Made by a program: the position numbers and the translations under genes. DNA of 64,000 nucleotides, from contig NZ_JABUQZ010000001.1 in the NCBI RefSeq assembly GCF_013342145.1, positions 4,092,001 through 4,156,000 of the forward strand, given 5' to 3'. The notes under the pieces are model-generated. The model worked only from the letters and a program-made list of their open reading frames with translations, searched no databases and had not been told where the DNA came from. This DNA is from Haloterrigena gelatinilytica. Lineage in GTDB: Archaea; Halobacteriota; Halobacteria; Halobacteriales; Natrialbaceae. This document shows, piece by piece, positions 7,815-15,886 of this stretch (its first letter is position 1; each line of letters opens with the position of its first letter).

Positions 7815-8113
7815 GGCCGGTCACCTCCCGTTGCCGGTCGCGACGACCGATCTCCGTGCTCGAGGCCCGAGGTCTCCGACCCGTTCGCGTCGCTCGAGTC
7901 GCCCTCGCGTCCGGGTTCGATGCCGATGCCCCACGCTCGCTGGGCGAATAGCCAGAAGACGACGGACGCGAGTCCCATCCAGCCGACGTGCCACCAGAGC
8001 CACAGCGGCAGGCCGGCGACGACCGTCGAATCGCCCCAGAGGAACCACGGGACCGCCAGCGCACAGAGGACGGTCCCGACCGCCGTCCACCCCAGGAGTT
8101 GCAGTCGACGCAT
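7811..8113 (-). CDS. DUF3311 small membrane protein, partner of the symporter
   Basis: A 100-residue protein starting MRRLQLLGWTAVGTVL with two membrane segments (about 7-25 and 36-60, the second containing GLPLWLWWHVGWMGL) and a hydrophilic acidic tail. The length and the WxxxxxG(W/L)..L pattern match DUF3311 proteins, which are regularly encoded just before an SSS symporter. The stop overlaps the symporter GTG, so production is coupled. The longer in-frame upstream extension is rejected because it is not hydrophobic and runs through the likely promoter. Confidence 0.85.
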   Translation of the reverse strand: MRRLQLLGWTAVGTVLCALAVPWFLWGDSTVVAGLPLWLWWHVGWMGLASVVFWLFAQRAWGIGIEPGREGDSSDANGSETSGLEHGDRSSRPATGGDRP

Positions 8114-8149
8114 ACCCGAGTGTTCGGCCCGACGTTGGTAACAGTTTCC

Positions 8150-8277
8150 CTTCAACCATTGCGATTGAAGACGTTTTGTTATCGACGCCTCGAGAGGGCT
8201 CTCCGCCGGCCGTTTCGCACTCAAATCGCTCTTTGACAGCACAAGTCACCGGTTATCCGAAGGTAAAATCGCTCTTT
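8150..8277. promoter_or_regulatory. Divergent regulatory gap with inverted and direct repeats
   Basis: The gap between the DUF3311/symporter unit and the HTH membrane protein holds an inverted repeat CTTCAA (8150-8155) / TTGAAG (8165-8170) and a 12-base direct repeat AAATCGCTCTTT at 8223-8234 and 8266-8277. The rightward TATA candidate GTATAGTA lies at about 8293-8300. These look like operators; the bound factor is unknown. Confidence 0.4.
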
Positions 8278-8328
8278 CAGACAGGACAAAACGTATAGTA
8301 ATCGCCGCGCGAGTACGAAGCGAACCAC

Positions 8329-9162
8329 ATGGCCCGGCTGTTCCCGTTTCGCTCCGAGCCCGCCGAAACCGAGGGCCAGCCGCGGATCGTCGGCCTCGAG
8401 GGCGAGGACGCAGACGCGGTGTTCAGCGCGCTCTCCTCGACGACGGCCCGCCGGATCTACGCGCGCCTCGACGAGGAGCCCGCGACGCCCAGCGACGTCG
8501 CTGAGGCCATCGACTCCTCGATACAGAACGTCCGCTACCACCTCGAGAACTTGGAGGAGGCGGGGCTCGTCGAGGTCGTCGACACCTGGTACTCCTCGCG
8601 GGGCAACGAGATGAGCGTCTACGCGACGACCGACGGGCCGCTGATCGTCACGAACGACGAGTCGACGGCCAGCCGGCTTCGCGAGGCTCTCTCGCGGTTC
8701 GTCGGCGGGGTCGCGCTGCTCGCCGCCGGCGGCCTGTTCGTCCAGTACTCCCTCACGCGGTGGGCCGAGTCGGTGACGGAGTCCGCGCCCGCCGAGACGG
8801 CGCCGACGGGCGCTGCCGGGGACGAGGGCGACGGACCGAACGGCGGCGAAACGAGCGGCGACCGAACGGACGCGGACGGAGACGGTGGCGGAACGGGAGC
8901 CGCCGAGGAGCAGTCGGACGACCTCGGAATCGCCAGCAACGAGACCGGCGGCGACAGCGCGCCGAGTCTCGACGGCAACGGGTCGAGCGAGAACGCGACT
9001 GACAACGAGACCGTCGACGCGGCGGCCGACGGCGCCGCGGACGTGGCCGACGCGATCTTCGACGTCGCGCCGCCCGGACTGCTCTTCTTCCTCGGCGGCC
9101 TGCTCGTCTTGCTCGCCGTCACGGCCTACTGGTACTGGTACTGGTATCGCCCGGCGTACTGA
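8329..9162 (+). CDS. Membrane-anchored winged-helix (ArsR-like) regulator
   Basis: A 277-residue protein. Residues about 25-100 form a winged helix (DAVFSALSSTTARRIYARL, SSIQNVRYHLENLEEAGLVEVV) of the ArsR-like type common in haloarchaea. A hydrophobic helix follows (GGVALLAAGGLFVQYSL, about 125-142), then about 95 residues of Asp/Glu/Gly/Ser/Thr-rich linker, then a second helix (GLLFFLGGLLVLLAVTAY) ending in an aromatic WYWYWY tail. It is probably a DNA-binding protein tethered to the membrane, with the acidic loop outside. Signal and targets are unknown; divergence from the symporter makes that operon a candidate target. Confidence 0.8.
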   Translation: MARLFPFRSEPAETEGQPRIVGLEGEDADAVFSALSSTTARRIYARLDEEPATPSDVAEAIDSSIQNVRYHLENLEEAGLVEVVDTWYSSRGNEMSVYATTDGPLIVTNDESTASRLREALSRFVGGVALLAAGGLFVQYSLTRWAESVTESAPAETAPTGAAGDEGDGPNGGETSGDRTDADGDGGGTGAAEEQSDDLGIASNETGGDSAPSLDGNGSSENATDNETVDAAADGAADVADAIFDVAPPGLLFFLGGLLVLLAVTAYWYWYWYRPAY

Positions 9163-9336
9163 GTCCCGCTCGAGGCGACTCGAGGACGTTCCGATCGCCG
9201 GCCAGTCGACCTCTGCCGGCGGCCGATTCGATCCTCGGCGTTCTGCAAGGTCAACAGCTATTTCCCCGTCACGATCCAAAACCTACATAAATCGATCGCG
9301 ATCCCGACCGCGGGACCGCGCAGCGAGGACAGATCT

Positions 9337-11001
9337 ATGGAAGACACGTCGAAATATCTCATCCACGCCGATGTTACGGCCGAGGGCGTCGTCGAGCGGA
9401 GCGACGTCGTCGGCGCGATCTTCGGTCAGACCGAAGGCCTGCTCGGCGACGAACTCGATCTCCGCGACCTCCGCCAATCGCAGAAAGTCGGACGCATCGA
9501 CGTCAGAAATCGTCAGCACGGGCGGCCAGTCTCAGGTCACCTCACCATCGCGACCAGCCTCGACAAGGTCAGAAACCGCGACGCTCGCCGCCGCCCTCAG
9601 ACACGTCGAAATATCTCATCCACGCCGATGTTACGGCCGAGGCGTCGTCAGCGGAGCGACGTCGTCGGCGCGATCTTCGGTCAGACCGAAGGCCTGCTCG
9701 GCGACGAACTCGATCTCCGCGACCTCCGCCAATCGCAGAAAGTCGGACGCATCGACGTCGAAATCGTCAGCACGGGCGGCCAGTCTCGGGGTCACCTCAC
9801 CATCGCGACCAGCCTCGACAAGGTCGAAACCGCGACGCTCGCCGCCGCCCTCGAGACGATCGATCGGGTCGGCCCCTGCCGGGCCGACCTCGAGGTAACC
9901 GAAATCGAGGACGTCCGCGCGGCCAAGCGAAAGGCGGTCGTCGACCGCGCGAAGGAACTGCTCCAGACGGGGTTCGACGACAGCGTGATGTCCTCCGAGG
10001 AGATCCTCGCGGAGGTCCGCCAGCACGTCCGCGTCGAGGACATCACCGAGTACGAAGGCCTCCCCGCCGGCCCCCGCGTGACCGACAGCGACGCGATCAT
10101 CGTCGTCGAGGGCCGTGCCGACGTCCTCACCCTCCTCAAGTACGGCGTCAAGAACGCCATCGCGGTCGAGGGAACCAACGTCCCCGACGCGGTGGCCGAA
10201 CTGACCCACCACCGCACGGTCACTGCCTTCCTCGACGGGGACCGGGGCGGCGACCTCATCCTCGAGGAACTCTCCCAGGTCGGCGACGTCGACTACGTCG
10301 CGTTCGCGCCGGCCGGCGAGTCCGTCGAGGATCTCGACCACCACCAGCTGTTCACCGCCCTGCGGAACAAGGTCCCCTACGAGACCGTCTCGGGGATGAA
10401 CGAGCCCCGCGAGGCCGTCGCCGCGACCGACGGCAGTTCGACCCCGGCCCCGGCGCCGACCGAGTCGGCGACCGACCGCGACGCCGACGACTCGTCGCAG
10501 GCGATCGACGGTCCCGCGACGTCGCCGCCCGAGACGGCGAGTCCATCGGCGCCGACGGGCGACGCGGACGGCGAGGATGAGACCGTCGACGACGGTGCCG
10601 TCCGCGACGTCTCAGACGCGTCGGCCTCGGTCGAGACCGGTTCCGACGCGGCCGCTGGGGACGATACCAGTGGCGCCGACGCCGAACCCGAGACCGTCTA
10701 CGGTCACGCGACGGCGATCGTCCGGCGGAACACCGGCCGCGTCCGCTTTCTCGACGCCGACGGCGACGCCGTCGACGAGGCCGACGCGAGCGAAGCCTAC
10801 GACACCCTCGAGGGACTCGAAACGGCGCCGGCAACGATCGTCCTCGACGAGATCCTCGACCAGCGACTGCTCGACCTCGCGGCGGACCGCGGCGTCGAGC
10901 GGATCGTCGCGCGCTCGCTGGGGCAGTTCACCAAGCGACCGACCGGCGTTCAGATCCACGCGATCGACGAGATCGCGGACGAACCGCCGAACACGGAGTA
11001 G
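9337..11001 (+). CDS. dnaG: Archaeal DnaG primase (Toprim), N-terminus duplicated
   Basis: Archaeal DnaG has a central Toprim domain (DAIIVVEGRADVLTLLKYG, EGTNVP, FLDGDRGGDLILEEL) and associates with the exosome and has primase activity in vitro. Here the reading frame is 554 residues because a 257-base segment at its 5' end is repeated in tandem. Copy one (9342-9598) carries four one-base indels relative to a normal sequence, copy two (9599-9853) two deletions. Residues roughly 54-106 are partly out of the native frame. Removing one copy and restoring the two bases gives exactly 470 codons (469 residues), a normal size. The C-terminal half after an acidic linker is intact. Either an assembly fault or a real, decaying duplication. 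Confidence 0.9.
   Translation: MEDTSKYLIHADVTAEGVVERSDVVGAIFGQTEGLLGDELDLRDLRQSQKVGRIDVRNRQHGRPVSGHLTIATSLDKVRNRDARRRPQTRRNISSTPMLRPRRRQRSDVVGAIFGQTEGLLGDELDLRDLRQSQKVGRIDVEIVSTGGQSRGHLTIATSLDKVETATLAAALETIDRVGPCRADLEVTEIEDVRAAKRKAVVDRAKELLQTGFDDSVMSSEEILAEVRQHVRVEDITEYEGLPAGPRVTDSDAIIVVEGRADVLTLLKYGVKNAIAVEGTNVPDAVAELTHHRTVTAFLDGDRGGDLILEELSQVGDVDYVAFAPAGESVEDLDHHQLFTALRNKVPYETVSGMNEPREAVAATDGSSTPAPAPTESATDRDADDSSQAIDGPATSPPETASPSAPTGDADGEDETVDDGAVRDVSDASASVETGSDAAAGDDTSGADAEPETVYGHATAIVRRNTGRVRFLDADGDAVDEADASEAYDTLEGLETAPATIVLDEILDQRLLDLAADRGVERIVARSLGQFTKRPTGVQIHAIDEIADEPPNTE
9342..9598 (+). repeat. Tandem duplication copy 1 within dnaG
   Basis: This 257-base unit begins at AGACACGTC and ends where the second copy begins at the same AGAC. 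Relative to copy 2 it has GTCAGAAA for GTCGAAA twice, CTCAGG for CTCGGGG, and CTCAG for CTCGAG at the junction. The 4-base AGAC identity marks the duplication joint. Confidence 0.9.
9599..9853 (+). repeat. Tandem duplication copy 2 within dnaG
   Basis: This is the second copy of the 5' dnaG segment. It lacks one G in the GAGGGC run and one G in GTCGAGCGG relative to copy 1; these two losses turn a frame-breaking 257-base repeat into a net 255-base, frame-preserving one. Confidence 0.9.
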
Positions 11002-11114
11002 CGGCCGCCGTCGGGTCGCCCCGGTCGGCCTCGAGACGCGGTCCGACCCCGATTCTCGAGTCGCCCGTCTCGTCCCCAAGACTGAAGGTGTTACTGAATG
11101 ACAATTCGGAGAAG

Positions 11115-11354
11115 ATGGAGACAGCAGCGCTCGAGTCGGTCTCTGCACTCTGGATCGGGAAGTTCCTCGCGGCCGTCGTCGTCGGGCTCGGTATCGGCAC
11201 GCTCGTACCGCCGGAGCCCGTCGCGGTTCCGGCCGTCGGCACCGTCTCCGGACTGCTGGTCGGGAGTGGCGCCGTCGTCGTCGGGAGCGGCCTCTACCTG
11301 TGGATTCGACGGTCGACTGGCGACCGTGGCTGCGGCGACTCCTGTGGCCGTTAA
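11115..11354 (+). CDS. Small membrane protein (79 aa)
   Basis: A 79-residue protein with two hydrophobic helices (about 14-33, ending in GIGTLVPPEP, and 39-63), followed by a short basic/Cys tail containing CGDSC. The ATG at 11115 is preferred over an in-frame ATG nine codons upstream, whose extra residues are charged. I do not recognise the family. The C-terminal Cys pair could bind metal or form a disulfide. Confidence 0.6.
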   Translation: METAALESVSALWIGKFLAAVVVGLGIGTLVPPEPVAVPAVGTVSGLLVGSGAVVVGSGLYLWIRRSTGDRGCGDSCGR

Positions 11355-11430
11355 CGCGGCCCGTGCGAGTCTCCCAGCGAACGGGACTCAGGCGAGTAAT
11401 TGATATGCCGATAGCGCCGAGCGGTCGGTA

Positions 11431-11631
11431 ATGGCACCGCCGGTAACAGCTGCGCTCGCGTTGCTCGGCGTCTGGATGCTCACGATCTTCTGGGCGACCG
11501 CTGCCAGCGCCACCGGGCAGGCGCGCGCCGACGACCGACTCGACCGCATCGTTCCCGACAGTCGGCTCGACGACCTCGAGGCGTCGACCGAGAGAACCGC
11601 CGAGCGCTCGTTCCGTACCGCCGACGACTGA
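11431..11631 (+). CDS. Small single-span membrane protein (66 aa)
   Basis: A 66-residue protein with one N-terminal membrane helix (about 5-27, ALALLGVWMLTIFWATAA) and a charged, probably helical cytoplasmic tail (RADDRLDRIVPDSRLDDLE). ATG start with no overlap to neighbours. The family is unrecognised; the gene lies 76 bases after another small membrane protein on the same strand, so the two may form a small transcription unit. Confidence 0.55.
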   Translation: MAPPVTAALALLGVWMLTIFWATAASATGQARADDRLDRIVPDSRLDDLEASTERTAERSFRTADD

Positions 11632-11699
11632 GGCCAGTCAGTCGCGGTCGAGCGGATGGACCGTCTCGTTTTCGCGCTTCTCGTCGCTCGTTGTTCTCC

Positions 11700-13049
11700 T
11701 CAGCCGAGCACGGCAAACGACAGGACCAACAGTGCACAGACCAGCGCGCCCGAGAGCGTCGCGAGGAAGTTGACGCTCTGGTTGCCGAGCACCCGTCCCT
11801 CGAGGGTCGCGCCCAGCAGGCTGTCGACGGTCATGCCGACGACGCCGGCGGCGACGATGATCGCCGCGCCGACGGTCGTGACCGCGTCGAAGAGGCCGTA
11901 GGAGATGCCGGCGACGACAGCGGCGCCCGCGACGCCGGCGATCTCTCCCTGCCAGGTGACGCCGCCGTCGGTGCCGGGTTCGACGGGCTCTAAGGTGGTG
12001 ATCAGCCGCGGCGTCTCGAAGACGCTGCCGATCTCGCTCGAGAGGGTGTCGCTCATCGCCGTGGCGACGGAGCCGGCGAAGGCGAACAGAAACAGGCTCG
12101 GTTCCGGATCGCCGGGCAACAGCGTCGCCGAACTGGCCGCGTAGCCCAGGACGGCCCCGAGCGCGACGGCGGCGTTACCGAGGACGTTCCCGCTGCCACG
12201 GGCGCCGTTGTTGTCCTCGGCGACGCCGCGTTCGGCCTTCTCCTCGTAGCGGTACTTCGAGGAGAGGCCGCCGATGGCGAAAAAGGAGATGAGGACGGCG
12301 AACCAGCCGTAGCCGCCGAGGACGATCGTCAACAGCCCCAGTAGGATCCCGGTGAGCATCCCCGCGATCGAGGCCGTCTCGAGGGCGTAGGAGACGTAGC
12401 CGAAGGCGACGGTGATCGCGAGCGCGGCGACGATCTCGCTCCCGGTGAGGGCCAGCGCCGGCTCGAGCTCCGCGAGCAGCCAGCCGAGGAGGCCGACGGT
12501 GAGCATGACGACGGGATCGTCGTTCGCGAACAGGATGTCCCGGAGCAGCGACGCCAGCAACGCGCCGCTGGCTCCGAGGAAGAGCATCGTCGGCAGCGCC
12601 GGCGACAGCGACTCGAAGGCGGCGCCGTCGGCGATCGAGCGCGCCGCCGACTGGCCGACGACGGCGGCGACGGTCGCGACGACGCAGAAGGCCGCCGTGT
12701 GGACGACGTCGCGGTCGGTCCACTGGTGGGCGAGTTGCTCGGCGAGGTTCCCGTACCCGACCAGCAGAACGGTCCCGACGAAGACCGCGATCGACATCGA
12801 CGTCGTGACCGCGATGAGGCCGAGCGTGGTCCCCGCGAGCACGAGCGTGACGATGCCGTAGAGGCGCCCCGCCTCGTAGTCGCTCGGATAGGCCAGCAGT
12901 TCGAAGAGCGGCCCGTCGGTCACGGCGAGCGCCCCGAGGACCGCGACGGCGGCGATCGCGGCCCCGACCCGCGGGTTGCCGAGCGGAACGGCGAGTGCGA
13001 GCGTACAGAGGGCAGCAAACACGCCTGCTCGCCGAACAGGTGCTGTCAC
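11700..13049 (-). CDS. DUF92 family polytopic membrane protein
   Basis: A 449-residue membrane protein with roughly 12 helices. The C-terminal half has the DUF92/TIGR00297 pattern: GLSSKYRYEEKAERGVAEDN..GARG, GNVLGNAAVALG, AFAGSVATAMSDTLSSEIG, and GVVGMTVDSLLGATLE. This family includes the plant phytyl-phosphate kinase VTE6 and is distantly related to polyprenol kinases, so a role on an isoprenoid alcohol phosphate is plausible but unproven. Its location beside two cis-prenyltransferase homologues, which make polyprenyl carriers, supports this. The start is GTG at 13049; an inverted repeat GTTCAC/GTGAAC (13072-13093) lies upstream. Confidence 0.85.
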   Translation of the reverse strand: MTAPVRRAGVFAALCTLALAVPLGNPRVGAAIAAVAVLGALAVTDGPLFELLAYPSDYEAGRLYGIVTLVLAGTTLGLIAVTTSMSIAVFVGTVLLVGYGNLAEQLAHQWTDRDVVHTAAFCVVATVAAVVGQSAARSIADGAAFESLSPALPTMLFLGASGALLASLLRDILFANDDPVVMLTVGLLGWLLAELEPALALTGSEIVAALAITVAFGYVSYALETASIAGMLTGILLGLLTIVLGGYGWFAVLISFFAIGGLSSKYRYEEKAERGVAEDNNGARGSGNVLGNAAVALGAVLGYAASSATLLPGDPEPSLFLFAFAGSVATAMSDTLSSEIGSVFETPRLITTLEPVEPGTDGGVTWQGEIAGVAGAAVVAGISYGLFDAVTTVGAAIIVAAGVVGMTVDSLLGATLEGRVLGNQSVNFLATLSGALVCALLVLSFAVLG

Positions 13050-13232
13050 GATATCGAGTCCTTTCTGTGGCGTTCACTTGAACCTTCGTGAACTTCGCTG
13101 TGGCCGTTCTGCCCCGCCTCACCGGGTTGTTACGTCGGAACCTCTCCGTTCGGACGACCGACCGGTCGGCTACAGGCGGGTCGATCGCCGGCCGGGGCGA
13201 GGAATCGCTACCCGCGAAAACCCGAAACCGGT

Positions 13233-13865
13233 ATGGGGTCGGACGGGAAACTCACTGCCGTGGGTCTGTACGAACAGTATCTCAGCCTCCGCATCCGTCG
13301 CCACGACGGCGAGCTCCCCGACCACATCGCGCTCGTCATCACCGAGCGCGACCTCCTCGAGCGGGACGCTTACGGGACGCTGACGGACTTCTTCGCGTGG
13401 GCCTTCGAGTACGCCACCCAGCTGACCGTCTACGTCAGCGTCCTCGACGCCGCGGCGGTGCCGGCCCTGCGACGCGAGCTCGAGACCCTCGAGGCGCCCC
13501 GCGAAGTGGCCGTCCGCGGTCCCGACGATCGAACGCCGGCGGAAGCGCCCATTCGCATCGGAATCGGTCTGGGCGGGAAACACGAGTTCACCAGCGCGGT
13601 CCGGACGCTCGCGGAACACGTCGAGGACGGGCAACTGGCGCCCAAGGAGATCGACGACGAGCGGGTCGAGAATCACCTCGTTTTCCCCTCCGAGCCCGAC
13701 CTCGTGATCAAGACCGGCGCCGAGCGGCTCTCGGATTTCATGATCTGGCAGTCGGTCTACTCGGAGCTGTACTTCACGGACGTCAACTGGCGGGACTTCC
13801 GCAAGCGGGACTTCCTGCGGGCCGTCCGGGAATATTGTAACCGCTCGCGTCGGTTCGGCCGTTAA
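13233..13865 (+). CDS. Non-catalytic cis-prenyltransferase (UPP synthase family) subunit
   Basis: A 210-residue UPP-synthase fold protein. Where catalytic members have xxMDGNxRW, this has HIALVITERDLL (31-42), with no catalytic Asp and no GNxRW. The C-terminal substrate segment is well kept (DLVIKTGAERLSDFMIWQ, VYSELYFTDVNWRDF) and the chain ends in NRSRRFGR, giving the RxG motif (Arg207-Phe208-Gly209) that in dimeric cis-prenyltransferases completes the partner's active site. This is the pattern of a NgBR-like accessory subunit. The catalytic partner is probably the UppS at 14318-15274, which lacks RxG. Its stop overlaps that of the convergent regulator. Confidence 0.8.
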   Translation: MGSDGKLTAVGLYEQYLSLRIRRHDGELPDHIALVITERDLLERDAYGTLTDFFAWAFEYATQLTVYVSVLDAAAVPALRRELETLEAPREVAVRGPDDRTPAEAPIRIGIGLGGKHEFTSAVRTLAEHVEDGQLAPKEIDDERVENHLVFPSEPDLVIKTGAERLSDFMIWQSVYSELYFTDVNWRDFRKRDFLRAVREYCNRSRRFGR

Positions 13866-14221
13866 CGGCGCCGGTCGTCGCCGTCCGGCAGCGTTCCCAG
13901 CGGCTCCTCGAGCGCGACGACGGGGCCCGACAGATGGACGGTCTCGGACCGGATATCGTACTCGAGCAGCCCGTAGTCCTCGAGTTTCGGCAGCGTCGCG
14001 TGAACGAGCGTGATGCGGACCGCCGCCCGGGTTCGCTCGTCGTCGACCGCGGCGACGTCGGCCGCCAGTCGATCGAGCGAGACCGGCGGGTCACACCGCG
14101 ACAGCACCCGAAGCGCGATCCGCGTCCGCGAACTCCCGAGCAGGGTTGCAGCCGCCTCTATCGAGCAATTCGTCACTTGCGCGAGCCGCTCGATGTCGAC
14201 GACGCTGCCAGCTACTACCAT
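13862..14221 (-). CDS. DUF7344-type winged-helix protein
   Basis: A 119-residue protein of the haloarchaeal DUF7344 pattern: SRTRIALRVLSRCDPPVSLDRLA, VRITLVHATLPKLEDYGLLEYD and a terminal strand ETVHLSG. These are compact winged helices thought to be transcription regulators. The start at 14221 (MVVAGSVVDIE) is chosen because a TATA-like AATTTTA lies about 28 bases upstream; an ATG at 14242 would leave too little room. The gene sits between two cis-prenyltransferase homologues, converging on one and following the other, so it may regulate them. Confidence 0.7.
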   Translation of the reverse strand: MVVAGSVVDIERLAQVTNCSIEAAATLLGSSRTRIALRVLSRCDPPVSLDRLAADVAAVDDERTRAAVRITLVHATLPKLEDYGLLEYDIRSETVHLSGPVVALEEPLGTLPDGDDRRR

Positions 14222-14245
14222 GGTTATTATTTTTCCACACATATC

Positions 14246-14254
14246 GGTAAAATT
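14246..14254 (-). promoter_or_regulatory. TATA box for the 14221 regulator gene
   Basis: Read on the minus strand, AATTTTACC is centred about 28 bases before the ATG at 14221, which fits a leaderless transcript. Confidence 0.45.
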
Positions 14255-14317
14255 TTTGGGGTCGCGGCGGCTCCCTATTGCGACCGCGAGTGCGAGTGCG
14301 TCGGCGGTCGCAGCCGA

Positions 14318-15274
14318 TCAGTCGGCGGCCCGACTGCTCGAGTCGATGCCGTCGCCTTGTTCGTTTTGGATCGCGTCTAACTCCTCCGGATCGGGCTGTT
14401 CTGACGTGGGCAGCGAGTCGCGGAACCGCTCGACGACCGACTTCGCCTCCGCGAGTTCGGCGTCGCTGACGGCGCCCAGCAGGGCCAGCGCCCGCCGAGC
14501 GCGGTTCCGCCGCCAGGACTCGGCGCGGTGCTCGTAGGTCCGGATCCCCCGCAGGAAGTCCGTCTTGGAGAACTCCGGCCAGTAGGGCGTACAGAAGAAG
14601 ACGGCCGCTTCGTTGCCGTTGGCGTGCCACGGCAGGAAGTTCGAGGTCCGCTCCTCGCCGGCGGGTCGGATGATGAGGTCGACATCCCGGATCGGGCGGT
14701 CGTAAAGTCGACGTTCGATGTCCTCGACGTCGATTTCCGCCGGGTCGAGGTCGCCCCGCTCGACGTCCTCGGCGACCCCGCGGGCGGCCTCGAGCAGCCG
14801 CGACCGACCGCCGTACGCGAGCGCGATGTTGAGCACGAACCGGTCGTACTCCTGTGTGCGGCGTTCGGCGTATTCGATGGCGTGTTGCACCCGGTCGGGG
14901 AGCAGTTCCGTCTTCCCGATAGCGCGAATACAGACCTCGTTCTCGTGAACGCGATCGGCGTCCGCGAACTCGTGGAGTTTCTCGCAGATCAGGTCGAACA
15001 GCGCCTCGTTTTGCTCGTCGGGCCGATTGAAGTTCTCGGTCGAGAACGTGTACAGCGTCAGTTCCTCGACGCCGATGTCCTGACACCACTCGAGGACCCG
15101 TTCGGTCGTCTTCGCACCTTCGCGGTGGCCGTCGGGAGCGTCGTCGCCGTTACTGCGGGCGTACCGTCGGTTCCCGTCTTGAATCACCGCGACGTGGGTC
15201 GGTGCGCCGGAAATCTCTCGCGAGAGCAACCGCTCGTAGGCAGCGTCGACGCGTTCACGGAGCCACCGCTTCAT
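14318..15274 (-). CDS. uppS: Polyprenyl (undecaprenyl-type) diphosphate synthase, catalytic subunit
   Basis: A 318-residue cis-prenyltransferase that condenses isopentenyl diphosphate units onto an allylic primer to make the dolichol-type lipid carrier. It has the catalytic motif HVAVIQDGNRRYA (Asp33), the TLYTFSTENFNRP segment, NIALAYGGR, and the diphosphate-binding RPAGEERTSNF followed by NEAAVFF and PYWPEF. After IRTYEHRAESWRRN there is no RxG motif; instead an acidic tail of about 70 residues follows. Because dimeric enzymes need that RxG from one subunit, it likely pairs with the RxG-bearing, Asp-less homologue at 13233. Start ATG at 15274. Confidence 0.9.
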   Translation of the reverse strand: MKRWLRERVDAAYERLLSREISGAPTHVAVIQDGNRRYARSNGDDAPDGHREGAKTTERVLEWCQDIGVEELTLYTFSTENFNRPDEQNEALFDLICEKLHEFADADRVHENEVCIRAIGKTELLPDRVQHAIEYAERRTQEYDRFVLNIALAYGGRSRLLEAARGVAEDVERGDLDPAEIDVEDIERRLYDRPIRDVDLIIRPAGEERTSNFLPWHANGNEAAVFFCTPYWPEFSKTDFLRGIRTYEHRAESWRRNRARRALALLGAVSDAELAEAKSVVERFRDSLPTSEQPDPEELDAIQNEQGDGIDSSSRAAD

Positions 15275-15391
15275 TGCCGGAGTAAAGGTCTTCTATCCCT
15301 ATGTGTCTTGTGTGGCATCTATCAGCATGAGAACGCAGGCTCCTCGAGAAAATCGTGACCGCTATCCGTTCGGCCCCGCTCGGTTCTGACA

Positions 15392-15796
15392 ATGGCAGAC
15401 GCGATCGACGACGACCTCTACCAGCGGACCAAGGCACTGCTCGAGCCCGGCGAGATCGATCTCAACGGGGCGATCGTCCACACCGACTACGACGGCCAGG
15501 AGGACGTCCAGATGATGCAGGCGACCCTCGACGTCGGCGACGTCATCGCCGAGCGTTCGGGGTACGATCCCGAGGACTGCTACGTCTACTCGGGCAACGA
15601 CGACCCCGACTTCTCCTCGAACCAGCACCAGGGGCTGACGCTGGACGACGAGGAGTTCGTCTGGGAGTGCCAGCAACTGCTGCGCGAGGGCAGCTTCGAC
15701 ATCGTCGTCTACTACCGGGCGACGGCGGACCACGAGGGGATCCTCGAGGACATCCGCGAGCTCGGTCACGAGGTCACCGGCGTTCGGGGCGACTGA
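15392..15796 (+). CDS. DUF5778 family protein
   Basis: A 134-residue soluble acidic protein. The body (DLYQRTKALLEPGEIDLNG, VQMMQATLDVGDVIAE, SGNDDPDFSSNQHQGLTLDD, EFVWECQQLLREGSFDIVVYY) matches a conserved haloarchaeal family that I recall as DUF5778. No signal peptide or membrane segment. Function unknown; it precedes the tetrapyrrole genes by 90 bases and could be cotranscribed, but a separate TATA-like CTTATG near 15857 suggests otherwise. Confidence 0.75.
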   Translation: MADAIDDDLYQRTKALLEPGEIDLNGAIVHTDYDGQEDVQMMQATLDVGDVIAERSGYDPEDCYVYSGNDDPDFSSNQHQGLTLDDEEFVWECQQLLREGSFDIVVYYRATADHEGILEDIRELGHEVTGVRGD

Positions 15797-15886
15797 CCGC
15801 GATCGGGGTTCGCTCGGAGCGCGAACGGTCGCTTCGAGCGGACCGTCCCGGTTCCCTTATGCCACGTGACTCCCGAGGATCCAGAT

